Below are positions 42,332-51,058 of a DNA stretch of 64,000 nucleotides, piece by piece. The stretch lies in assembly GCA_964438735.1 (NCBI GenBank), contig CAYTLW010000010.1:48797-112796 (forward strand). The letters are read 5' to 3'. Numbering within the stretch: the stretch's first letter is position 1; every line of letters begins with the position of its first letter. Both the position numbers and the translations under genes were made by a program. The notes below the pieces were generated by a model. It searched no databases and had not been told where the DNA came from. It saw only the letters and a program-made list of their open reading frames with translations. Origin of the DNA: CAYTLW01 sp964438735 (lineage in GTDB: Bacteria; Myxococcota_A; UBA9042).

Positions 42332-45300
42332 TTGAACATCAGGTGCCCCAATTGCGGAGCCGTTTTTCCGCCCGGACGGGATGCAGATGCGGGTGGCGAC
42401 GTAGAGTGCCCACTGTGTCTGGTGAGTTTTGCCCCGGACGCGGCCGGAACCGTCAGCACGGCCAACGATTCCCTGCCCCCTTCGGTCGATGAGTTGGGCA
42501 CCGGTCCCCTGGACTCCGGCGACGAATTCGAGACCTTCGGTTCGTCCAGTGGCCTGGACACGGTGACGCTCGGCAGCAGCGCACCGAATCCATTCGCCGA
42601 CCCGGCCGCCGCCGATCCCTTCGGCGGTACCAGCAGCTTTGGCCAGGACGCCGGCGACCCCTTCGCCGTGGGCGGTGCCGCCGCCGATCCATTCGCCGCG
42701 GACGGTCCCGCTGCGCCGTTTGGCGACGCGGGCGACTCGGCCGCCGATGGCGGGGGTGACGTGGACTTTGGCGCCTTGCTCGGCGCCTTGGACGATGGGG
42801 TCGATCACGGCGCTGACACGCAGATGGTCGATCGCGAACAGGCGTCGGCGCTGCTGGGAGGGGGAGACGACAGCCTCTTCGGTGGCGACGAAGGCGGCGG
42901 CCAGGATGGGGACTCCCTCTTCCTGGCCACGGCCAATACCTCAGGCGCCGTCTTCGATGCCGAAGATGACGATGACGACGACTACGACAGCTACGACGAC
43001 CCCGCCCGAGCGCCGGGCATCGAACCCCTCGCGCCCAGGAAGTCCGAAGGCGACGAGGAGGCGTCGCGATCCAAGCCACGCCCCGGGCCGCGCATCGCGA
43101 TGCTCCTGCTGGTCCTGTTGGGTGGCGGAATCGCCATGGACTACATGGGGATGCCAGCGTTTGGTCTCGGTTCGCTGGGCGATGAGCAGATCGAGCACGC
43201 GCCATCCGCAGACGCGCGCCCCGTGGCCAAGAACCTGATCAGCGAGACACGCCTCGACGATACGAAGAACAAGTACCTGCTGGAGATCAGCCGCCTGGAG
43301 CAGGTCGCGGCCAGCCTGCCCACCGACATGGAGGTCAAGCGACGCCACCTGGATCGCCTGCTCGACCTGTACGAGCGCTTCCCCGACGAGTTCTCTGCCG
43401 AGCCCAGATTGGGCGCCCAGATCGACGCCTACAAGGAGACCATCAAGCCGTTTCCGAAGCGCTTCAAGACGTTGGAGAAGGTCGCCAACGGCAATCTGGA
43501 CAAACTCGAGCCGCGACTGATCGCCCTGGCCACCGGCGATGGCGCGACGGCGGACGACGTCAGCGCGGCCCTGGCGGGCGTGCTGGATATCTGGCGCCGC
43601 AAGTTGCTCCGCCAGGCGCTCAACAATCCCGGCCTCATCAGCCGGGCTGAAATCGACCCCATGCGACTGGACGGTTCGGGTGATCCCCTCTTGAAGAAGG
43701 CGCGCGCCTGGCTCGATCGTGTCGCGCCAGCTGCGGCAAAGCAGCAGAACCACATGAAGTTCGCCTGGTACGACGCCCGCCTGCGCGATTTGATGGGCGA
43801 TTTCGCAAGCAACGTCAGCAAGCTGCCCAAACTGCTTGGCGACTACCCCGACCAGAATGAACTGCGCCTGGTGCTGGCCTCGGCAATGATCGAGACCAAT
43901 CACCTGGGTCAGGCGGCCAAACACCTCAAGGAGGCCACCGGGCGGGCGCAGACCGGCAAACACATGCGCGAGATGGTCGGGGCATGGCACCTGGAGGCGC
44001 GCCTCGCCGCCCGCCGTGGCCGACGGGATGACCAGATCGTGGCCCTGCAGAGCGCCATCGAGTTGAACCCCAGCGACGAACTGTCACGCATTCGGCTGGC
44101 CCGCCTGCTGCTGGACGCAAAGCGCTCCCAGGAGTGCCAGCAGGTGCTGATAGACGGCAAGAAGAAGAATATGTCCTCGGTGGCCTTCGAGGTCGCGCTG
44201 GTGGAGTACTGGCTGTGGGCCAATCGGGAAGAGGACGCGCTCGCAGAGACGGTGGCGGCGACCAAGAAGTACCCGGACTCGGTGGACCTGCTCTTCCTGC
44301 GCGGTCAGGTCGAGGAACAACAGCAACACCACGCCACCGCACGCGACTATTTCGCCCAGGTCATCGCGCGCGAGCCCCGCCACCTGCGGGCCGTGTTGCG
44401 GTTGTCCGAATTGCAATCGCGTGCAGGCCGCCACGATGACGCGCTGATCACCCTGCAGAACGCGCGGGAGCGGCTCGGCGATGAGCCGGCCATCCTGGAG
44501 CGCATGGCGCGGGCCCTGCAAACGCTCGATCGCCTGCCGGAGAGCCGCAAGCTGTACGCGATCCTGCTCAAGAAGCGGCCGAGCAACCGCGAGTACCTGC
44601 TCAACGCAGCCCGCCTGGACCTCGTGGCCGGTCGTACCGATCGCGCACTGGGCTATCTGCGCGCCCTGCGTGATGACAGCGCCCTGGACCGCGAGGGTGC
44701 CATGCAGCTGGCCCTGGCGCTGGCCTCCAAGGGCAAGCCGGGCGAGGCGGCAGCCACCCTGTTGCCTTTTGCCGAGAAGGAGCCGACCAACATGCGGCTC
44801 AATACGTTGACCGGCAAGTACCTGCTCGACAGCGATGACATCGACCGGGCGGTGACCTTCCTCAAGCGCGCCTACGCCGTCGCCCATCGACAGGGCGGCG
44901 ATCCGGAGACCCTCTTCCAGTATGGCCGACTGGCATTCCGCCAGGGCGACGTGTCAGAGGGCAGCAATCGAATGCAGCTGGCCATCAAGGGCGATTCGAG
45001 GGCGCATCGCTATCGCTTCGACCTGGCCAGATTCCTGCTCAAAGCCGATCCGGAGAAGCACGAGACAGCCCACAAGGTGGCCGTGGAGCAGCTGCGCTAC
45101 CTGATCCTGCACGCCGAGCGGTTGGCTGAATCCAACAACCCCATCAAGTACCTCGATGACGTGCATCGTCACCTGGCCCATCACTATGTGCATAAGCAGC
45201 GCTTCGAGAAGGCCCTGCCGCACCTGCGCCGCACGCTGGAGCTGCGCGCCGACGACATGGAGTCGCGGGTCAAGCTCGGCACGGCGCTCTTCCAGGTCAA

Positions 45301-45616
45301 CCATGCCGACGCCGAGATGGTGCTCAAGCAGGTCATCCGGCAGCGACCGAACGATGCCCAGGCGGCGCTCTACCTCGGCCTCATCTCGCTGACCAAGAAT
45401 CAGAGCAGCGACGCGTTGCGTTGGTTCAACCGGGCGGTGGAGTCGGCCAATCCCAAGGTCGCTGAGGCACACTATCAGCTGGCGCTGATCCACCGCGATC
45501 GCAAGCAGTTGAACACCGCGCGCCGGCATCTGCGCCTGTTCCTCAAGCGCGCCCCGGAAGAGCACCCCTTCCGGCAGGATGCAGACGGCCTGATGAAAGC
45601 GCTCAAGGGCGGCTGA
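42332..45616 (+). CDS. MJ0042 zinc-ribbon, transmembrane, TPR protein
   Basis: A 1094-aa protein. The start is TTG at 42332 with GGAG eight bases upstream. It opens NIRCPNCGAVFPPG; Cys5, Cys8, Cys26 and Cys29 form an MJ0042-type zinc ribbon. An acidic, Gly/Asp/Phe-rich linker (about 35-250) follows, then one span (about 255-272). By the positive-inside rule the ribbon should be cytoplasmic and the rest extracytoplasmic. About fifteen TPR-like helix pairs run from 380 to the end (DEALLKGRAPDVAALR-like pattern; examples RAVLRLSELQSRAGRHDDAL, AALYLGLISLTKNQSSDALR). Proteins of this layout are common in Myxococcota. They are probably scaffolds; the target is unknown. Confidence 0.8.
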   Translation: MNIRCPNCGAVFPPGRDADAGGDVECPLCLVSFAPDAAGTVSTANDSLPPSVDELGTGPLDSGDEFETFGSSSGLDTVTLGSSAPNPFADPAAADPFGGTSSFGQDAGDPFAVGGAAADPFAADGPAAPFGDAGDSAADGGGDVDFGALLGALDDGVDHGADTQMVDREQASALLGGGDDSLFGGDEGGGQDGDSLFLATANTSGAVFDAEDDDDDDYDSYDDPARAPGIEPLAPRKSEGDEEASRSKPRPGPRIAMLLLVLLGGGIAMDYMGMPAFGLGSLGDEQIEHAPSADARPVAKNLISETRLDDTKNKYLLEISRLEQVAASLPTDMEVKRRHLDRLLDLYERFPDEFSAEPRLGAQIDAYKETIKPFPKRFKTLEKVANGNLDKLEPRLIALATGDGATADDVSAALAGVLDIWRRKLLRQALNNPGLISRAEIDPMRLDGSGDPLLKKARAWLDRVAPAAAKQQNHMKFAWYDARLRDLMGDFASNVSKLPKLLGDYPDQNELRLVLASAMIETNHLGQAAKHLKEATGRAQTGKHMREMVGAWHLEARLAARRGRRDDQIVALQSAIELNPSDELSRIRLARLLLDAKRSQECQQVLIDGKKKNMSSVAFEVALVEYWLWANREEDALAETVAATKKYPDSVDLLFLRGQVEEQQQHHATARDYFAQVIAREPRHLRAVLRLSELQSRAGRHDDALITLQNARERLGDEPAILERMARALQTLDRLPESRKLYAILLKKRPSNREYLLNAARLDLVAGRTDRALGYLRALRDDSALDREGAMQLALALASKGKPGEAAATLLPFAEKEPTNMRLNTLTGKYLLDSDDIDRAVTFLKRAYAVAHRQGGDPETLFQYGRLAFRQGDVSEGSNRMQLAIKGDSRAHRYRFDLARFLLKADPEKHETAHKVAVEQLRYLILHAERLAESNNPIKYLDDVHRHLAHHYVHKQRFEKALPHLRRTLELRADDMESRVKLGTALFQVNHADAEMVLKQVIRQRPNDAQAALYLGLISLTKNQSSDALRWFNRAVESANPKVAEAHYQLALIHRDRKQLNTARRHLRLFLKRAPEEHPFRQDADGLMKALKGG

Positions 45617-45647
45617 AGTCGTCGCTCAGAGCAACCGAAGGCGGCGC

Positions 45648-46721
45648 TCAAAGCAGCAGCGTCGCGTCTCCATAGCTGTAGAATCGGTAACGCTCACGGA
45701 CCGCCTCGACGTACGCGTCCAGGATGCGCTGGCGGCCCACCAGGGCGCCCACCAGGACCAGGAGTGACGAGCGCGGCAGGTGGAAGTTGCTCATCATGCC
45801 GTCGATGGCGGCGAAGCGATGGCCGGGCAGGATGGTCAGGTCGGCGATGCCTTCACCAGCCGGCCAGGAGCCGTCGCCGTGACGTGCCGCCAGGGTCTCC
45901 AACACGCGGGTCGTGGTGGTGCCGACCGCGACGATCGGGCGGCGGTCGCGACGCGCTGCGGCCAGGCGCTCGATGGTCCGGGCATCGATGACATAGCGCT
46001 CGCCGGGCACGCGATGCTGGCGCAGATCGCCGTTTCTGACCGGCTGGAAGGTGCCCGGTCCGACGTGCAGAGTGAGCGCACATCGCTCGATCCCGGCGTC
46101 ATCCAGGGCGGCCAGCAAGAGATCGGAAAGGTGCAGGCCAGCGGTAGGCGCAGCGATGGCGCCCGGCAGGGTGGCGTAGACGCATTGATAGCGCTCCCGG
46201 TCGCGGCCCTGGGCGTCCTCCATGCCACCACGGATGTAGGGCGGCAGGGGCACGGCACCGCTCCGCTCGAGCAGCTCGCCCATGGATTGCGCACCCTGGA
46301 ATCGCAACATGACGCGGCCGCCGCCAAGGATCTCCTCGACGTGGGCGAAGACCTCGTCGGCGCCCTCGACGGCGAGCGTGGCGCCGACACGCACCGGCTT
46401 GTTGCTTCGCACCATGGCCGGCTGGTGCTCGGGTCCCCGGCTGCCGGCTCCGACCGGCGCGCAGAGGAGCAACTCGACCCGTCCGCCGGTCGGCTTACGC
46501 GCGTGCAGGCGGGCTGGAACGACCCGGGTGTCGTTGACGACCAGCAGGCAATTCGGCGGCAGCAGCGCCGGCAGGTCAGCCACCGTGGCATGGCCAAGTG
46601 GACCGCTGCTCAGCGGCACGGTCAGCAGTCGGGCGCTGTGCCTGGGCTCGGCTGGATGCTGGGCGATGAGGCCTTCTGGCAGGTGGAAGTCGTAATCTTC
46701 GAGGCGATGGGAGGGGGTCAT
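45648..46721 (-). CDS. queA: S-adenosylmethionine:tRNA ribosyltransferase-isomerase
   Basis: A 357-aa enzyme that transfers the ribosyl part of SAM to preQ1-tRNA, giving epoxyqueuosine. It starts MTPSHRLEDYDFHLPEGLIAQHP and contains GPTAGLHLS-like APTAGLHLSDLL, ALTLHVGPGTFQPVR, and the C-terminal MMSNFHLPRSSLLVLVGALVG. Length is typical (about 350). ATG 46721 overlaps the rsmD stop by four bases. It converges on the TPR giant. Confidence 0.96.
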   Translation of the reverse strand: MTPSHRLEDYDFHLPEGLIAQHPAEPRHSARLLTVPLSSGPLGHATVADLPALLPPNCLLVVNDTRVVPARLHARKPTGGRVELLLCAPVGAGSRGPEHQPAMVRSNKPVRVGATLAVEGADEVFAHVEEILGGGRVMLRFQGAQSMGELLERSGAVPLPPYIRGGMEDAQGRDRERYQCVYATLPGAIAAPTAGLHLSDLLLAALDDAGIERCALTLHVGPGTFQPVRNGDLRQHRVPGERYVIDARTIERLAAARRDRRPIVAVGTTTTRVLETLAARHGDGSWPAGEGIADLTILPGHRFAAIDGMMSNFHLPRSSLLVLVGALVGRQRILDAYVEAVRERYRFYSYGDATLLL

Positions 46722-47287
46722 CGGTCCAACGCTCCGTCGGCGAGGCGCAGGCGCTGCAGGATGGTGCTGCCATATCGATGCAAGGGCCCCGGACGCCACG
46801 CCGCAGACAGGTCCTGCTCGGCCAGTCCGCTGCGGGACTCCACGATCACTTCGGCCCCGGCGCGCAACAGGGCGCCATCGGCCAGATTGGCCAGAATCGG
46901 GCGATACAAGCGGCCGTCGTAAGGCGGGTCGAAGAAGATCAGGTCGAATCGCTCACCGCCGTTGCGCAATACGGTCAGGGCATCTCGAACATCGCTGCGC
47001 AGCAGGCGAGCCCGTTCGCCCATCTGAGCGCGGGCCACGTTGCGCTCGATGCACGCCGCCGCGGCCGGATCACGCTCGACCAGCACGGCGGCGGCGCAGC
47101 CACGAGAGAGCGCCTCCAGTGCCATGGCGCCGCTGCCGGCGCAGAGATCGAGCACGAGTTCGCCATCAAAGAAGCCGCCCAAGGCGCTCATCAGCCCCTC
47201 GCGGGCTCGATCGGGGGTCGGTCGCACGGTCTGTCCCGCCGGCACCTCCAATCGCAAACCCTTGCGGGCGCCGGCGATGATGCGCAT
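46718..47287 (-). CDS. rsmD: 16S rRNA guanine-966 N2-methyltransferase RsmD
   Basis: A 189-aa SAM methyltransferase with MRIIAGARKGLRLEVPAG, RPTPDRAREGLMSAL, motif I LVLDLCAGSGAMALEALSRG and the catalytic DPPY as FFDPPYDG. Those match RsmD of about 190 aa. The open frame extends upstream to 48211 but that part is the complement of the lipoprotein gene; 47287 fits the family start. It is the first gene of a two-gene operon with queA. Confidence 0.94.
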   Translation of the reverse strand: MRIIAGARKGLRLEVPAGQTVRPTPDRAREGLMSALGGFFDGELVLDLCAGSGAMALEALSRGCAAAVLVERDPAAAACIERNVARAQMGERARLLRSDVRDALTVLRNGGERFDLIFFDPPYDGRLYRPILANLADGALLRAGAEVIVESRSGLAEQDLSAAWRPGPLHRYGSTILQRLRLADGALDR

Positions 47288-47422
47288 GGTTGCTCCCGAA
47301 CGGTCCGCTGCCCGCGACCAGCAGGTCAGCGCGACAGGGGCCGCAGCGGCGGGCACGCTGCCACAGGTGTCGACGTCTGAAAAGGCGCGACCACGCTGCG
47401 GCCAGAGAGGTCGGAATAAGGC

Positions 47423-48391
47423 ATGCGCCAGGGACTGCCGATCCGAGTCCTGATGACCGTCGCCGTGCTCGGCGGCGCGTTGCTGCCCGCCTGCAAGCCG
47501 GAACCGCCGATCGCGGAGCCCAGGCTGCAGGCGCCACTGCAAGCCAGGTTGTTGCGCAGGGATCGCCACCGCGCCAGGGCGGCGGCGCTGACCATTCGCT
47601 TTTCCAACAGTGGCATCGAGCCCGGCAGTTCGGAGCTGGGATACGACCGCTTGCAGGTCGCCGCCGTCTTCGCCGATGCCGACCGCCGTGACGTGCATCT
47701 GGTCGGCGATCTGGTGGGCCTGTCCAGCCGCCGGCCGCAGGTGCAGTTTGAAGACACCTGCGTGCGTCAGCAGGGTCCTTTCGAGCCCCGCGCGGTGCGC
47801 CGTCACGTGGTGCCCCATGCCTGGCTGCAGCTGCTGGACGTGGGCAACATGTCCCTGACCAGTAGCGACCACAGCCTGCCGCTGCGCATCACCATGGTGC
47901 CCAGCCTGTTCTCGGCCATCCGCGGCGTTCGCTACGACGGCGATGTCGACCATGCCAGACACCTGCTGGCGGCGGGCAAACTCAGTCTGCACGCGACCGG
48001 TGGCGACGGTGTGGCGGCGTTCAGCGCCACGGTCGACGTGCCCCGCCCGGTGCGCCTGACCCACGTGGGCAGCCAGCCCGTGCGTGGCGGCCGGGTCCGC
48101 TTGCCCAAGGAGCCCGGCGACCTGCTGTTGCGTTGGGGCTCGGTGGATGGCAGCGCCCGCATGGAGGTGGTGATCGGCGCCGAGCGCGGCGAAGGGTTGG
48201 ACTGGCTGCACTGCCGCCTGAGCGACGACGGCATGTTCACGGTGCCGGTGGAGGCGTTGCTGGCCCTGCCCAAACGCAGCGAGGACAAGCCTTGGCTGAT
48301 CAGCCTGGTCCGCTCGCGCCTGGCAGGTGTGCCCGGATTTCCGGGCGAGCCCCTGCGTCTGCAGCTGGTCGACGCGGTGCGGGCCTGGTAG
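47423..48391 (+). CDS. lipoprotein of unknown function
   Basis: A 322-aa lipoprotein: MRQGLPIRVLMTVAVLGGALLPACK, lipobox LPAC. The mature part is beta-rich (AAALTIRFSNSGIEPGSSEL, VQFEDTCVRQQG, LPLRITMVPSLFSAI, RVRLPKEPGDLLLRWG), without a family I can name. RBS AAGG is close to the ATG. It faces rsmD across 135 bases and ends 10 bases from the convergent J-domain gene. Confidence 0.7.
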   Translation: MRQGLPIRVLMTVAVLGGALLPACKPEPPIAEPRLQAPLQARLLRRDRHRARAAALTIRFSNSGIEPGSSELGYDRLQVAAVFADADRRDVHLVGDLVGLSSRRPQVQFEDTCVRQQGPFEPRAVRRHVVPHAWLQLLDVGNMSLTSSDHSLPLRITMVPSLFSAIRGVRYDGDVDHARHLLAAGKLSLHATGGDGVAAFSATVDVPRPVRLTHVGSQPVRGGRVRLPKEPGDLLLRWGSVDGSARMEVVIGAERGEGLDWLHCRLSDDGMFTVPVEALLALPKRSEDKPWLISLVRSRLAGVPGFPGEPLRLQLVDAVRAW

Positions 48392-48400
48392 GGGCGCTGG

Positions 48401-49267
48401 TTACTTGCCGAAGAGCTTCTCGAGCCAGGACTTCTTCTTCTGCAGATTGACCTTCTGGGTCGTACGCTTGGCCGGTGTGGCAGGCGCCCCTGCCTTGTTC
48501 TTGGTCTTGCTTCGTCGCCGCTCTGGACGCTCCCGCTCACCGGATCGGCTGGCCCGCCGGCGCTCGTACAGGCGCATCTCGCGCTGGGCTTCGATGTGCC
48601 TCGGGGAGGCTTTGAGGCAGCGGTCGAGATACTTCTTCACCTTCGGCATTTCACCGTTGAGCTTGCACCAGATGGCCATGTAGTAGGCCGCCTGTGCTTC
48701 GGCGGTGGTGACCTTCTGCGACTCGAGCACCTCGGTCCACAAGGCCAGGGACTCGGAATTACGCTCGGTCTCGGGGCGCTGCGGATTGTTCAGGATCGCC
48801 CAGCCCAGCATCGTCTGGCAGTCCGGATTCTCCTTTTCACCAAAGAGCGTCCGGGCCAGCTGCAGGCCCTCTTCGGCCGCGGCCCAATCTCTACGAGCGA
48901 GCAGTTGTTTGGCGCGATGCATGTGAATGCGGGCCAGGTCGGGGTTGGGGCCGTCGCGATCGTCTTCCTTGGGCGCGATACCAGCCGCCGACAGATACTG
49001 CGTGCGCAGGTTCATGTCGGTGAGCACCTTGTTGGCGCCGGCGATGGCCTGGAAGGCGCGGGTCGCGTCGGCACGCAAGGCGGGCGGCTTGAACGCGGGC
49101 AGGTCCGGATGCAGCACGCGGGCGAGCTTGAAGAAGGCCTCGCGGGCCTCTTCGACGTCGGCGCCCTGTTCGATGCCGAGCATGGCGAAATGATCGGCGT
49201 TTTCGCCAATCCGCACCAACGCACTCTTCAGGGCGTCGATACACTCTTTTTCGGTGACCTCAGCCAT
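48401..49267 (-). CDS. J-domain protein with TPR-like region
   Basis: A 288-aa cytoplasmic protein. Residues 22-90 form a DnaJ-type J-domain: HFAMLGIEQGADVEEAREAF, then HPD at 53-55, which activates Hsp70 ATPase. The region LARIHMHRAKQLLARRDWAA to about 215 is TPR-like. The C-terminus is basic (ERRRASRSGERERPERRRSK), ending KKKSWLEKLFGK. It lacks the Gly/Phe and zinc-finger parts of DnaJ, so it is a class III partner, probably for one defined client. The start at 49267 has a -10-like TAGAGT six bases away. Confidence 0.8.
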   Translation of the reverse strand: MAEVTEKECIDALKSALVRIGENADHFAMLGIEQGADVEEAREAFFKLARVLHPDLPAFKPPALRADATRAFQAIAGANKVLTDMNLRTQYLSAAGIAPKEDDRDGPNPDLARIHMHRAKQLLARRDWAAAEEGLQLARTLFGEKENPDCQTMLGWAILNNPQRPETERNSESLALWTEVLESQKVTTAEAQAAYYMAIWCKLNGEMPKVKKYLDRCLKASPRHIEAQREMRLYERRRASRSGERERPERRRSKTKNKAGAPATPAKRTTQKVNLQKKKSWLEKLFGK

Positions 49268-49492
49268 GGCGCCACTCTACAGCCAACCCTGTATGCTTCG
49301 ACACGACCGCGGGCTCGGGATGGGCCCTGGCGTTGCCCGCCAAATGGGCCCCCGCAAAGGTCAGAGGGCAAGGCGGAACCGAGAGACATTAACCGACTCG
49401 GCGCATGTTCGCAACGCTGCGTCGACGCTCGCGCACGGCTTCCCTTTGGGCTAGGCTCTCGCCGCTGCGCCGCCAGGCGGGGAGCCCGAGCC

Positions 49493-50995
49493 TTGAGCGC
49501 TACAACCGCCCATTACCATGTCGTCATCGCAGGCACCGATCTGCCTGGCCTCGTCCTGGGCGCGCTCTGCGCCAAGCGGGGCTACCGCGTCGTGGTCCTG
49601 GGCCATGGCGGGCGGCCGGCTGTGTACGACCACAACGGCCACAATATGTGCCGTCGCGTGCCGGTCTTTTACGGTCTGGGCAGCCCTGCCGTGCGCAAGG
49701 TCTTCGAGCACTTGAGCATGGCGTTGGAGCTGCGCAACCTGCCGCGCCGCTTGGAGCCCGGCTTCCAGGTCGTGTTGCCCGGCGGGCGCATCGACATGGC
49801 GACCAGCGAACAGCGCCTGCGCACAGAGTTGGAGCGCGAGTTCCCGGGCGAAGCCGCCCGCATCGGGTCGTTCTTCCGGCGCGTGGCCGATATCGACGCC
49901 CGGGTCGAGGAGGCCCTCGAGTTGGGCATCCGGCTGCCGCCGCGGGGACTGGTCGAGGGCTTTCAATTCCGTCGCCTGGTCAAGCGCTTCCCCTTCCTCG
50001 ACGACGAGTGGGCTATCGAGGATCCGCTGGCCGATTTCGGCCACGGCCATCCCTTCCGCGCCCTGATCCACGCGCCCTTTCGCTTCTGCTGCGACATGCT
50101 GCCGGCGCGCCCCTACCCGGCCACCCTGGTGCGCGTGGTCGACGAGCTGCGCAAGGGCGTCTACGGCTTCGAGAGCGGCCCGGACGCGCTGCGCCACCTC
50201 TTCCTGGACATCATTCGCAGCGGCGGCGACGTGCGAGAGCGGGCACGCGTGGTGCAGATCGAGATGCGCCGCGGACGCGCCAGCCACGTGGTGCTGCGCG
50301 ATCGCCGGCAGACCATCGGCTGCGATGTGCTGGTCTGCAACACGGACCCGCGACGCTTCTTCACGCTGGTGCCGCCGGAGCAGCAGAAGGACGAATTCCA
50401 CCACGCCATCGGCATGCTGCAGCCGGTCTACTACACCTTCACGGGCAGCTTCGTGGTCCACGCTGACGCCGTGCCCGAGGCCATGGCCAGCCATGTCTTT
50501 GCTGTGCAGGACCTGCGCCGACCGCTGGAAGAGGACAACCTGATTCACATCGCCCGCGATGCGCAGTTGGGGCGTCGGCCGCTGGATCGGCCCACCCGCA
50601 CGCTCACCGCTTCCATGCGGGTGCCCATCAGCGCCGCCGTGGTCGGGCGTGCGGGCGTGGAGCGCATGCTGGACATGTTGCAGGCCCGGGTCGCCAGCGT
50701 GGTCCCCTTCCTGGACGAGCACCTGGTCACTCGCCACTGTCCCTGGCTGCGGCAGCCGGCACAGGAACGCAGCGGCGGCTGGGAGATCGACGCCGACGAA
50801 CTGGTCCCGGCCTATGGCGAAGCCCTGCCCCACACCCTGGGCACGAGCCCGGTGGCCACCACAACGGGGTACCGCAACGTATTGCTGGGCTCCAACGCTG
50901 CCTTCTGCGGTTTCGGTAGCGACGGCCCCTATGTGGCGGCGTTGCAGATGCTCAACCAGGTCGCAGATCTTGCGCCCATGAAGAGCAACTATTGA
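49493..50995 (+). CDS. FAD-dependent oxidoreductase, phytoene-desaturase-like
   Basis: A 500-aa flavoprotein. It begins YHVVIAGTDLPGLVLGALCAKRGYRVVVLG, an FAD-binding Rossmann motif in which the usual GxGxxG is GTDLPG. Other features fit the NAD(P)/FAD amine-oxidase/carotenoid-desaturase group (GFESGPDALRHLFLDIIRSG, DVLVCNTDPRRFF, VLLGSNAAFCGFGSDG). The start is TTG 49493 with GGGGAG eight bases upstream; the frame continues to 48596 but overlaps the divergent J-domain gene there. Substrate unknown. It is the first of four same-strand genes (the next is tolC-like). Confidence 0.72.
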   Translation: MSATTAHYHVVIAGTDLPGLVLGALCAKRGYRVVVLGHGGRPAVYDHNGHNMCRRVPVFYGLGSPAVRKVFEHLSMALELRNLPRRLEPGFQVVLPGGRIDMATSEQRLRTELEREFPGEAARIGSFFRRVADIDARVEEALELGIRLPPRGLVEGFQFRRLVKRFPFLDDEWAIEDPLADFGHGHPFRALIHAPFRFCCDMLPARPYPATLVRVVDELRKGVYGFESGPDALRHLFLDIIRSGGDVRERARVVQIEMRRGRASHVVLRDRRQTIGCDVLVCNTDPRRFFTLVPPEQQKDEFHHAIGMLQPVYYTFTGSFVVHADAVPEAMASHVFAVQDLRRPLEEDNLIHIARDAQLGRRPLDRPTRTLTASMRVPISAAVVGRAGVERMLDMLQARVASVVPFLDEHLVTRHCPWLRQPAQERSGGWEIDADELVPAYGEALPHTLGTSPVATTTGYRNVLLGSNAAFCGFGSDGPYVAALQMLNQVADLAPMKSNY

Positions 50996-51058
50996 CGCCG
51001 CGTTGACGCGACCAGCGGCGATCCCGATCCCGCGATTGGCCCCCTTTGCGAGGTTCTC

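Noticed and set aside
46718..48211. The long 497-codon frame ending in RsmD, considered as a fusion protein.
   Set aside because: Only the last 189 residues show RsmD sequence; the upstream part is the complement of the lipoprotein gene at 47423-48391.
51003..51031. TTGACG upstream of the tolC-like gene as a promoter.
   Set aside because: No acceptable -10 box occurs at 16-18 bases, so it was not listed.
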